In this document: positions 17,701 to 25,015 of the stretch, in pieces | Layout of the letters: each line of letters starts with the position of its first letter | How positions within the stretch are numbered: the first letter of the stretch is position 1 | Notes under the pieces: generated by a model | What the model saw: only the letters and a program-made list of their open reading frames with translations | The model's database searches: none | What the model was told of the DNA's origin: nothing | Program-made: the position numbers and the translations under genes | Source of the DNA: Allorhodoferax sp032337135 | Lineage (GTDB): Bacteria; Pseudomonadota; Gammaproteobacteria; Burkholderiales; Burkholderiaceae_C | Direction: 5' to 3' | DNA: 64,000 nt | NCBI RefSeq assembly: GCF_032337135.1 | Contig: NZ_JAVXZZ010000003.1 | Span: 186,001 to 250,000 of the forward strand

Positions 17701-18369
17701 ATGAGTACCGAAGTCGCCACCGCTCCCGAATCCGCCACCGCTCCCGCCGCACCGGCCAAGAAGTCGCGCAACGCGCGCCAGGCCCAGGCCATGCCGGTGC
17801 TGGAAAAACTGTTTGCGCTGTACCCGGGGCTGTTCGGCGCCGAATTCCTGCCGCTCAAGCGCGGCATCTTCCAGGACCTGATGCAGGCCCACCCCGATGC
17901 CTTTGACAAGGCCGCACTCAAGGAAGCCCTGTCGGTGCACACCCGCTCCACCCGCTACCTGCAGGCCATGGCCAGTGCCAAACCACGCCACGACCTGCAG
18001 ATGCAGGCGGTGGAGCCGGTGGCCCCAGAGCACGTGTACAGCGCCGTGGTCGAGCTCTACCGCCGTCGCCAGATGCGCAAGCAGCCCGATGCCCTAAGCC
18101 GCCTGCAGCGCGAGCTTTCCCATGCCGTGCAGGCCAGTGGCCTGGGCCGCACCGACTACCTGGCCCTGGCCGGAACGCCCGAACCTGAAGTGGCTGCGGC
18201 GCTGGAAGAGGTGCTGGGGCAGGTGGAGCGTGTGCGCGCCAAGGACGCGGCCCTGCTGCAGGCCTTCGATGCCGCCGGCAAGTCGGTGATGGAGTTCGCC
18301 TTTGCCTACGGCGTGCCGGCCACCCAGGTGCGTTCCATGCTCAAGCGCAACGGCCGCAACGACGCTTGA
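17701..18369 (+). CDS. ProQ/FinO-family RNA chaperone
   Basis: A 222-residue protein with a low-complexity Ala/Pro N-terminus, then a ProQ/FinO domain at about residues 30-120 (LEKLFALYPGLFGAEFLPLKRGIFQDL, then LKEALSVHTRSTRYLQAM). The C-terminal part is helical and basic, ending MLKRNGRNDA. FinO-domain proteins bind structured 3' ends of small RNAs and mRNAs. ATG 17701 is the natural start. It is divergent from the EAL gene and is followed closely by the DMT transporter gene. Confidence 0.9.
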   Translation: MSTEVATAPESATAPAAPAKKSRNARQAQAMPVLEKLFALYPGLFGAEFLPLKRGIFQDLMQAHPDAFDKAALKEALSVHTRSTRYLQAMASAKPRHDLQMQAVEPVAPEHVYSAVVELYRRRQMRKQPDALSRLQRELSHAVQASGLGRTDYLALAGTPEPEVAAALEEVLGQVERVRAKDAALLQAFDAAGKSVMEFAFAYGVPATQVRSMLKRNGRNDA

Positions 18370-18377
18370 GTGTCGGG

Positions 18378-19283
18378 ATGAGTTTCGCCGCGCTGGCGCG
18401 CCGCCGCTGGCAAGGCTGGTCGGGCAATACGCGCGGGGTGCTGCTGGTGATGCTGGCTATGGCCTGCTGGTCGGTGCTGGACGCCTGCAACAAGCACATC
18501 ATGGCTGGTGGCGCGACGCCGGCGCAGACGCTGTTTCTTCAGGCCTGCTCGGTGCTGGCCATGCTCGCACCGCTGACGCTGGCCACCCGGGGGCGCCTGG
18601 TGCGCACCCGCCAGCCGCAACTGCACCTGCTGCGTGCCTGCATCATCGTGGTGTCGGCCTGGTGCGCCGCCTGGGCGGTGGCGCACCTGCCGCTGGCCGA
18701 GGCCAGCGCCTACCTCATGACCGGCTCGCTCTTCATGCTGCCCCTGGGTGTGCTGCTGCTCGGTGAAAAGCCGCACTGGTTGCGCTGGCTCGGCGTGCTG
18801 GTGGGCTTTGGCGGCGTGCTGGTCATCTTCCAGCCCGGTGCTGCGGCGTTCCAGATGGCCGCGCTGGTGGCCCTGTTCGGCGCACTGATGGAAGCCCTGC
18901 TGGGCGTGGTGCTCAAGAAGTACACCGGGCAGGAACACCCCATCGCCGTGCTGACCTGGAGCCAGGTGGCCTGCTGGGTGGCGTTCGGATTGCTCAGTGG
19001 CTTCCAGCTGCCGGCCAACACGCTGGACATGCTGTGGCTGCTGCCGGTGGTTGCGCTCAGCGCCAGCGGCATCTACCTGTGCTACTTCTTCGCCTACCGC
19101 GCGGGTGACGCTTCGGCCGTGGAGGCGGGCAGCTTCAGCCTGCTGCTGTTCAGCCCCACACTGGGCTGGCTGATTTTTTCGGAAACGCCGACCACGGCCT
19201 TCTGGGCTGGGGCCGGGTTGCTGGTGTGCGGCATTGCGCTGGTCATCATCGAGCCCAGTGGTCGCGATGTCGAGTCAAAATAG
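18378..19283 (+). CDS. DMT-superfamily (EamA) transporter
   Basis: About 301 residues with ten hydrophobic segments in two EamA repeats. The first repeat starts GVLLVMLAMACWSVLDACNKH and the second includes ALFGALMEALLGVVLKKYTGQ. The family exports or imports metabolites; this branch resembles RhaT/YdcZ-like or S-adenosylmethionine-type DMT proteins, with no substrate visible. ATG 18378 is taken as start; TTG 18366, overlapping the proQ stop, is an alternative that would add four residues. It is probably co-transcribed with proQ. Confidence 0.85.
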   Translation: MSFAALARRRWQGWSGNTRGVLLVMLAMACWSVLDACNKHIMAGGATPAQTLFLQACSVLAMLAPLTLATRGRLVRTRQPQLHLLRACIIVVSAWCAAWAVAHLPLAEASAYLMTGSLFMLPLGVLLLGEKPHWLRWLGVLVGFGGVLVIFQPGAAAFQMAALVALFGALMEALLGVVLKKYTGQEHPIAVLTWSQVACWVAFGLLSGFQLPANTLDMLWLLPVVALSASGIYLCYFFAYRAGDASAVEAGSFSLLLFSPTLGWLIFSETPTTAFWAGAGLLVCGIALVIIEPSGRDVESK

Positions 19284-19334
19284 GCTGCAGCCCGCATATC
19301 AATTGCGTGGACAGCTACTGAAATTATAGCGACT
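19281..19334 (+). repeat. Dispersed repeat copy R2
   Basis: Intergenic copy between the DMT transporter and comEC: GCAGCCCGCATATCAATTGCG, then ACAGCTACTGAAATTATAGCG, aligning with the consensus GCCCGCGTATCCATTGCG and AGCTACCAATTCCATAGCG. Confidence 0.75.
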
Positions 19335-19404
19335 CCAAACTGCAGTGCAGCCGCTGGCACATGGCGGGGTGCCGCGCGCCACCGCCTTGGGCTAGCATGG
19401 GCCC

Positions 19405-21843
19405 ATGCCTTCCACCCCAGCCACCGTATCTGTGCGTCCCCTGCGCGGGACGGTGCTGGCGCTGGCCTGGCTGGCGGGCGTGGCACTGCAGTTGCAGCAA
19501 GCCGACTTGTGGAGTGCGTCGCTGTACCTGGGCTGGCTTCTGCTGGGCGGTGTCGGGCTGGTGCTGGCCGGGTGGCACCGCAGCGCCGAGCGCCTGGGGC
19601 CTTGGGTGGCCCTGGGGTTGCTGGCCCTGTCGTGCCTGCTGCTGGGGGCTGCCAGCACCGGCTGGCGCGCCGCCCGCTTTGCCAGCACGGCCCTGCCACC
19701 GGCGCTCGAAGGGCGCGACTTCGATGTCGTGGGGGTAGTGAGCGGCATGCCCCAGAGCCAGGCCGCTGGATTGCGCTTTCGCTTGCAGCTGGAGTCTGCG
19801 CGTTCCCAGGGCGAGGCTGTCGACCTGCCGGCGCTGATGGATGTGGGTTGGTACCACGGCTGGGGCGGTACCGCGGGCGGTGGGCTGGAATTGCAGCGCC
19901 TGCCGCAGGCGCTGCGCCCCGGTGAACGCTGGCAGATGCGGCTGCGGGTCAAGGCGCCCCATGGCAATGTCAACCCGCACGGATTCGACTACGAGCTCTA
20001 CCTGTGGGAGCAGGGCGTGCAGGCCAGTGCCTATGTGCGTGCCGGGGTGGCCGACCCGGCGCCTGTTCGCCTGGAGGAAGCGCCCTGGCTGTCGGTCGAT
20101 GGCGCCCGTTTCGCGGTGCGCGAGCGCATCCAGGCGGCGGTAGCGGAGCGTTCGGCTGCGGCCTTGATCAGCGCGCTGGTGGTGGGCGACCAGGCCGCCA
20201 TCGAGCGCAGCGACTGGGACGTGTACCGCGCCACTGGCATTGCCCACCTGGTCAGCATCTCCGGGCTGCACGTGACCCTGTTCGCGTGGCTGGCCGCACG
20301 GGTGCTGGGCTGGTTGTGGCGGCGCTCATCCAAGGCCTGCCTGGTGGTGCCCGCACCCACGGTGGCGCTGTGGGGCGGTGTGGCCCTGGCCTGGGCCTAC
20401 GCGCTGTTTGCGGGCTGGGGTGTGCCGGCCCAGCGCACGGTGCTCATGCTGGCGGTGGTGGCGGGTGTGCGCAGCACCGGGGGGCGCTGGCCCTGGCCGC
20501 TGGTGTGGCTGGCCGCCTGCCTGGCGGTGGTGCTGTGGGACCCCTGGGCCCTGATGCAGGCCGGGTTCTGGCTCAGCTTCGTCGCCGTGGGTGTCCTGTT
20601 TGCTACGGATTCAGGAGCTGCTAAAGCAAATTCCACAAGGGCTATGGATCGTTTTCGCTCCATGCTGCGGGAGCAGTGGGTGATCGGGTTGGCCCTGGCG
20701 CCGCTGGCCGTGGTGCTGTTTGGCCAGGTGTCGGTGGTGGGCCTGCTGGCCAATCTGCTGGCGGTGCCTTGGGTTACCCTGGTGCTCACGCCACTGAGCT
20801 TTCTGGGCCTGCTGCACCCGCTGGCCTGGGACGCCGCGGCCCTGGCGGCGCAGGCGCTGCATGCCGTGCTGCAGCCCATGGCCCAGTGGCCGCTGGCCGT
20901 GTGGTGGTGGCCGCGACCACCCCTCGGCATCGGTCTGCTCGCCTGTGTGGGGGCCATGGTGGCGGTGTTTCCCTGGTCCTGGCGCATGCGCGTGCAGGCC
21001 CTCCCGCTGGTGCTGCCGTTGCTGCTGTGGCGCCCGGCGGTACCCGAGGCGGGCGCGTTTTCGCTCCTGGCGGCCGATGTGGGGCAGGGCAATGCGGTGC
21101 TGGTTCGCACTGCCCACCACGCCCTGGTGTTCGATGCCGGTCCACGCTACGGGCTGGAGTCCGATGCCGGGCACCGCGTCATGGTGCCCTTGCTGCAGAC
21201 CCTGCAGTGGCAGCCCGACTTGCTGGTGCTGAGCCACCGCGATACCGACCACGTGGGCGGTGCGCAGGCCTTGCTGGACATGGTCCCGGGCATGCAACTG
21301 CTGAGTTCGCTGGAGCCTGCGCATCCGCTGCTGGCGCAGCGTGCGCACCAGCGCTGCGAAGCCGGGCAACACTGGGAATGGGATGGCGTGGCGTTCACCG
21401 TGTTGCACCCCACCGCCGCAGAGTACGTGCAGCAGGGCCGCCTCAAGCCCAATGCCCTGAGCTGCGTGCTGCACATCCGCGCCGGCAGCCACAGCGCCTT
21501 GCTGGCAGGCGACATCGAGGCGGAGCAGGAGCGCGCGCTGGTGCAGCGTTCCGGGGCCGACCTGCACGCCGATGTGCTGCTGGTGCCGCACCACGGCAGC
21601 AAGACGTCGAGCACAGAGGCCTTGCTGGATGCCGTGCAACCGCGCTTTGCCTGGGTGCAGGCGGGCTACCGCAACCGCTTCGGTCACCCGGCAGCGCCGG
21701 TATCGGCGCGCTATGTCGAGCGCGGCATCGTGTTGGCGGATTCCCCCCATTGCGGTGCCATGCACTGGGTCAGCACCGCACCCGACACCATGGGCTGCGA
21801 GCGCGACCGCCAGCGCCGCTACTGGCACCACCGCGCACCTTGA
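19405..21843 (+). CDS. comEC: ComEC/Rec2 DNA-uptake channel protein
   Basis: An 812-residue competence protein that carries single-stranded DNA across the inner membrane. After N-terminal helices comes the DUF4131/OB-like domain (VVGVVSGMPQ...), then the competence domain with HLVSISGLHVTLFAW and GWGVPAQRTVLMLAV. About ten membrane helices follow, and finally an MBL-fold C-terminal domain with LSHRDTDHVGGAQALLD and VPHHGSKTSS. The length is normal for Gram-negative ComEC. A degenerate copy of the dispersed repeat lies in frame at 20601-20650, encoding a loop between helices (residues about 399-415). No other competence genes are in the window. Confidence 0.95.
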   Translation: MPSTPATVSVRPLRGTVLALAWLAGVALQLQQADLWSASLYLGWLLLGGVGLVLAGWHRSAERLGPWVALGLLALSCLLLGAASTGWRAARFASTALPPALEGRDFDVVGVVSGMPQSQAAGLRFRLQLESARSQGEAVDLPALMDVGWYHGWGGTAGGGLELQRLPQALRPGERWQMRLRVKAPHGNVNPHGFDYELYLWEQGVQASAYVRAGVADPAPVRLEEAPWLSVDGARFAVRERIQAAVAERSAAALISALVVGDQAAIERSDWDVYRATGIAHLVSISGLHVTLFAWLAARVLGWLWRRSSKACLVVPAPTVALWGGVALAWAYALFAGWGVPAQRTVLMLAVVAGVRSTGGRWPWPLVWLAACLAVVLWDPWALMQAGFWLSFVAVGVLFATDSGAAKANSTRAMDRFRSMLREQWVIGLALAPLAVVLFGQVSVVGLLANLLAVPWVTLVLTPLSFLGLLHPLAWDAAALAAQALHAVLQPMAQWPLAVWWWPRPPLGIGLLACVGAMVAVFPWSWRMRVQALPLVLPLLLWRPAVPEAGAFSLLAADVGQGNAVLVRTAHHALVFDAGPRYGLESDAGHRVMVPLLQTLQWQPDLLVLSHRDTDHVGGAQALLDMVPGMQLLSSLEPAHPLLAQRAHQRCEAGQHWEWDGVAFTVLHPTAAEYVQQGRLKPNALSCVLHIRAGSHSALLAGDIEAEQERALVQRSGADLHADVLLVPHHGSKTSSTEALLDAVQPRFAWVQAGYRNRFGHPAAPVSARYVERGIVLADSPHCGAMHWVSTAPDTMGCERDRQRRYWHHRAP
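20601..20650 (-). repeat. Dispersed repeat copy R3 inside comEC
   Basis: Reverse-orientation copy within the coding sequence: TGCTACGGATTCAGGAGCTG, AAGCAAATTCCACAAGGGCTATGG. It encodes the polar loop FATDSGAAKANSTRAMDRF. The local base composition is visibly lower in GC than the flanks. Confidence 0.6.
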
Positions 21844-21870
21844 AGTGTTAGGGGCGTTGCCGCTGCCACA

Positions 21871-22317
21871 TCAGTAATAGGGGCGGGGAATCGAGAGCAT
21901 GCTGCGCCGGATGCTCCACTCGGTGCAGACGAAATGGCCACGCCCCAGCAGCATGTCCAGGGGGTTGCTGCGGGCGTAGTGCATCGCGCCCTCCTTGCAT
22001 ACCATCACGGCCTCCTCAGAAGACATCTGCTGCAGGATCTGCGCCAGCAGCAGGCTGTCGCGCACCAGGACGAAGACGCACAGGGCCGCGATGCCCAGGC
22101 CTGTGTAGATCAAGCCAGCGCACCAGCGGTTCGTGCGCAGGGCGCTGGGGCGGGGTGCGAGCGCGGTCGCATGGAGGCTGAACAGGTCGGGGGTGGTAGC
22201 GGCTGACGCTGGCGTCGGCTCCCGCTCCGGTGTCGGTGCGATGTCGGCTTCCTGCGCCATGGCGGCACGTTCATCCGCCGTCCAGTGCGCGCGGCCATAG
22301 GGTTTGGTTTGCTTCAT
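21871..22317 (-). CDS. Unknown single-pass membrane protein under c-di-GMP riboswitch control
   Basis: A 148-residue protein that I do not recognise. A soluble N-terminus of about 62 residues (charged, then Pro/Ala-rich) leads to one transmembrane helix (residues about 66-86, LIYTGLGIAALCVFVLV). A C-terminal domain of about 60 residues follows, probably periplasmic, containing two Cys (107 and 131) that could form a disulfide. ATG 22317 is set by the ribosome binding site CGGAGG. Upstream lies a GEMM-I aptamer whose core can pair with this site. Being a riboswitch target suggests a role in c-di-GMP-governed behaviour such as surface attachment, motility or envelope change, but nothing in the protein shows which. 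Confidence 0.75.
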   Translation of the reverse strand: MKQTKPYGRAHWTADERAAMAQEADIAPTPEREPTPASAATTPDLFSLHATALAPRPSALRTNRWCAGLIYTGLGIAALCVFVLVRDSLLLAQILQQMSSEEAVMVCKEGAMHYARSNPLDMLLGRGHFVCTEWSIRRSMLSIPRPYY

Positions 22318-22382
22318 GCGGTGCCTCCGAAAATGGACCAGCCATGGGCACACACATGCAGCACCCTTCCCCTTGGAAGAAT

Positions 22383-22455
22383 GGCAACCCCGCTATCCAC
22401 CGCAATGCGGTTGGGACCGGAGGCTTTGCGTCCCTGCCTTACGGCAGGTTTGCCC
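22383..22455 (-). ncRNA. c-di-GMP-I (GEMM) riboswitch
   Basis: The minus-strand RNA reads AGGGCAAACC, then a stem CCTGCC-GTAA-GGCAGG (GNRA tetraloop), GACGCAAAGCCTCCGG, a second stem ACCGCA-TTGCGGT, and GGATAGCGGGGTTGCC, with GGCAA/TTGCC closing P1. Each block matches the GEMM-I consensus (Vc2 type) in order and spacing. The 5' AGGGCAAACC matches Vc2, favouring c-di-GMP over cGAMP. It lies 66 nt before the start codon of the 21871-22317 gene. The core segment GCCTCCG (22418-22424 on the complementary strand) is exactly complementary to the gene's CGGAGGC at 22323-22329, suggesting translational control. Confidence 0.92.
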
Positions 22456-22551
22456 TGGATCTGGGGCCGGATTGTAGGGTGCGGTGGCGGTATTGCCTAG
22501 CACCCGAACCCAGGCCCCGGGCGCGTTCTTTCAGCCGGTGCGTGCTCGCGT

Positions 22552-22565
22552 TTGATGCGCATCAA
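22552..22565 (+). promoter_or_regulatory. FNR/Anr box upstream of tryptophanase
   Basis: TTGATGCGCATCAA is a perfect match to the FNR consensus (TTGAT-N4-ATCAA). A possible -10 (ATTAAA, 22584-22589) sits about 28 bp from its centre, as in class II FNR promoters (box near -41.5). The start codon of tnaA is 93 bp downstream. The remaining 22456-22657 region holds this promoter and, on the other strand, the unseen promoter of the riboswitch transcript. Confidence 0.7.
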
Positions 22566-22657
22566 AGCCCGATCAGCTGTTGGATTAAACCGACACCATG
22601 CCTGTTTTTGCGGTGCTACCTTCGCGCTCTTTCAAGAACCCGCCGCAGGAATACCCC

Positions 22658-24028
22658 ATGCCCAAGACCCTCATCGAACCCTTCCGCATCAAGAGCATCG
22701 AACCCATCCGCATGACCACACGCGCCGAGCGTGAGCGCCTGCTGGAGGAAGCCAAGCTCAATGTCTTCAAGCTGCGCGCAGAAGACGTGCTGATCGACTG
22801 GTTGACCGACTCCGGTACCGGCGCCATGTCGTCCAGGCAATGGGGCGCCATCATGGAAGGCGACGAGAGCTACGCTGGCGCGCGCAGCTTCTACCGCCTG
22901 GAAAAGGTGATCCAGGACATTACCGGCATGCCGTATTTCGTGCCCACCCACCAGGGGCGTGCGGCCGAAAAGGTGCTGTTCACGGCCGTGTGCAAGGCCG
23001 GCGACCTGGTGCCCAACAACTGCCACTTCGACACCACGCGCGGCAACCTCGAATACCTCGGGGTCGAGGCACTGGACCTGGTGATTCCCGAGGGACTGCA
23101 ACCCGCATTGGTGTACCCGTTCAAGGGCAATATCGATCTGGAGCGTGTGGAGTCCGTACTCAGGGAGCAAGGCCACCGCATCCCCTTCGGCATGATCACC
23201 GTGACCAACAACACCGGTGGTGGCCAGCCGGTCTCCATGGCCAATATCCGAGCCTATGCTGCACTGCTCAAGAAGTACGGCAAGCCCTTCATCATGGACG
23301 TGTGCCGCTTCTCCGAGAACGCCATGTTCATCAAGATGCGCGAGCCGGGCTACGAGAACAAGTCGATCAGGGAAATCGTGCAGGAAATGTTCTCGTATGC
23401 CGACGGCGCCACCATGAGCGCCAAGAAAGACGGCATGGTCAACATCGGCGGCTTCATCGTGTTGCGCAGCGAAGAGTGGCTCGACGCGGTGCGCAACGGC
23501 CTGATCATGATGGAAGGTTTTCCCACCTATGGCGGCATGGCGGGTCGCGACCTGGAAGCGCTGGCCGTGGGGCTGGAGGAGGGCATGGACGAGGACTACC
23601 TGCGCTACCGCCTGCGCACGGCCGAGTACCTGGGCGAGCGCCTGGAGGTCGCGGGTGTGAGTTTCGTCAAGCCTACCGGCGGCCATGCGGTCTACATCGA
23701 CGCCAAGACCGTGCTGCCCCATATGCCCGTCGAGCAGTACCCGGCCTGGGCCCTGTGCAATGCGCTGTACCTGGAAGGCGGCATCCGCGGGGTCGAGATC
23801 GGTTCGGTCATGTTCGGCAAGCGCCTGGACTCCGGCGTGGAGACCTTCCACAGCATGGAGCTGGTGCGCCTGGCCTTTCCGCGGCGCATGTATACACAGA
23901 GCCACTTCGACTACGCCGCCGAGGTGATTGCCGAGGTGAAGCAGAAAGCGGCCAGCATCCGCGGGGTGAAGATCACCAAGCAGCCCAGGTTCCTGCGCCA
24001 TTTCACCTGCGAGTGCGATTGGGCTTGA
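22658..24028 (+). CDS. tnaA: Tryptophanase (PLP-dependent beta-eliminating lyase)
   Basis: A 456-residue PLP enzyme of the tryptophanase / tyrosine phenol-lyase family. It opens with EPFRIKSIEPIRMTTRAERE and has LTDSGTGAMSSRQWGA, PTHQGRAAEK and the Schiff-base Lys257 in MSAKKDGMVNIGG. Two positions separate the two activities: this protein has Asp125 (HFDTTR) and Ile381 (VEIGS), as in E. coli tryptophanase, where tyrosine phenol-lyase has Thr124 and Arg381. Cleavage of L-tryptophan to indole, pyruvate and ammonia is thus the better call. ATG 22658 is the start. No tnaC-type leader or tnaB permease is adjacent; the FNR box suggests low-oxygen induction. Confidence 0.88.
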   Translation: MPKTLIEPFRIKSIEPIRMTTRAERERLLEEAKLNVFKLRAEDVLIDWLTDSGTGAMSSRQWGAIMEGDESYAGARSFYRLEKVIQDITGMPYFVPTHQGRAAEKVLFTAVCKAGDLVPNNCHFDTTRGNLEYLGVEALDLVIPEGLQPALVYPFKGNIDLERVESVLREQGHRIPFGMITVTNNTGGGQPVSMANIRAYAALLKKYGKPFIMDVCRFSENAMFIKMREPGYENKSIREIVQEMFSYADGATMSAKKDGMVNIGGFIVLRSEEWLDAVRNGLIMMEGFPTYGGMAGRDLEALAVGLEEGMDEDYLRYRLRTAEYLGERLEVAGVSFVKPTGGHAVYIDAKTVLPHMPVEQYPAWALCNALYLEGGIRGVEIGSVMFGKRLDSGVETFHSMELVRLAFPRRMYTQSHFDYAAEVIAEVKQKAASIRGVKITKQPRFLRHFTCECDWA

Positions 24029-24114
24029 TCCGGGTCATGCGGTGGAAAAAATAGTTCCGGGCCTTGTTCCACAGCAGGGGGGATTTCGCATAATGCGTGC
24101 TGACAGGAGCAGCC

Positions 24115-24981
24115 ATGAAAGTCGACCAAGTCCACCGTGAACTGGAGCAGGCCCGCAGCCGCGGACCGCTCAAGGACATCATCATCGAACCCTGTCCGCG
24201 CCAATTGGTGGAACTGCGCGCCGTGCTGCGCAGCATGGATCCCGAGCCCGGTGAAATCGTGCGGGTGGCATCGTCCGACGTCGCCATGGCCGCGGCGCTG
24301 ATCAAGGTGGCCAACAGCCCGCTCTATGCCCGTTCGCGCTCGGCATCCACCGTGGCCGATGCCGTGGCCATGCTCGGTGTTGCGCATTCGGTGTCCATCC
24401 TCACGGGCTTTGTCGTACGGCGCAGTTTTCCCACGCAGTCGCCGCTGCTGGAGCACTTCTGGCTGTCGTCGGCACGACGCGCCACCGCCATGGGCTATGT
24501 GGCGCGCCAGCTGATCGACATCGATCCCGAAGTGGCCCACACCTGTGGCCTGTTCTGCCACATCGCGTTGCCGGTACTCATCAAGGGGCTGCGCGGCTAC
24601 GAAGCAACGTTGCAGTCGGCCATGGCGGCCACCGAGCAGAGCTTTACCGAGGTTGAAAACGGCGCCCACCAGACCGACCACGCGGTGGTCGGCGCGATCG
24701 TGGCCAAGACCTGGTTGCTGCCGCCTGAAATTGCCCTCGCAGTGCGGCTGCACCACGATTTCTCGGTACTCACGGACGAGAGTGTTCCCCTGGCCGTGCG
24801 CCAGCTCGTGGCCATGCTGCTGGTCACGGAGCACATGGTGGCGCAGTACGAGCATGTGCCCGAGACCAGCGACTGGCAGCTGCACGGCAGCGCCGGCCTG
24901 GCATTGCTGCACGTACAGGAACACGAGGTGACGGTCTGGGCTGACGCCCTGCACGACCAGTTCGCCAGCGAAACGGTCTGA
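24115..24981 (+). CDS. HDOD-domain signalling protein
   Basis: A 288-residue protein whose main region (about residues 15-205) fits the HDOD fold: LRAVLRSMDPEPGEIVRVASSDVAMAAALIKVANSPLYARS, then VADAVAMLGVAHSVSIL, then a helix with FWLSSARRATAMG. HDOD proteins are HD-related but usually lack metal ligands and act as scaffolds in signalling. ATG 24115 is chosen because AGGAG lies six bases upstream. No GGDEF, EAL or kinase domain is fused to it. It follows tnaA but is probably separate. Confidence 0.85.
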   Translation: MKVDQVHRELEQARSRGPLKDIIIEPCPRQLVELRAVLRSMDPEPGEIVRVASSDVAMAAALIKVANSPLYARSRSASTVADAVAMLGVAHSVSILTGFVVRRSFPTQSPLLEHFWLSSARRATAMGYVARQLIDIDPEVAHTCGLFCHIALPVLIKGLRGYEATLQSAMAATEQSFTEVENGAHQTDHAVVGAIVAKTWLLPPEIALAVRLHHDFSVLTDESVPLAVRQLVAMLLVTEHMVAQYEHVPETSDWQLHGSAGLALLHVQEHEVTVWADALHDQFASETV

Positions 24982-25015
24982 CGCGCCCGCCGGCGCGTCG
25001 CCGGTTCTCTACCCC

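Noticed and set aside
22658..24028. Tyrosine phenol-lyase as the name of the gene
   Set aside because: Asp125 and Ile381 are the tryptophanase residues at the positions that decide specificity.
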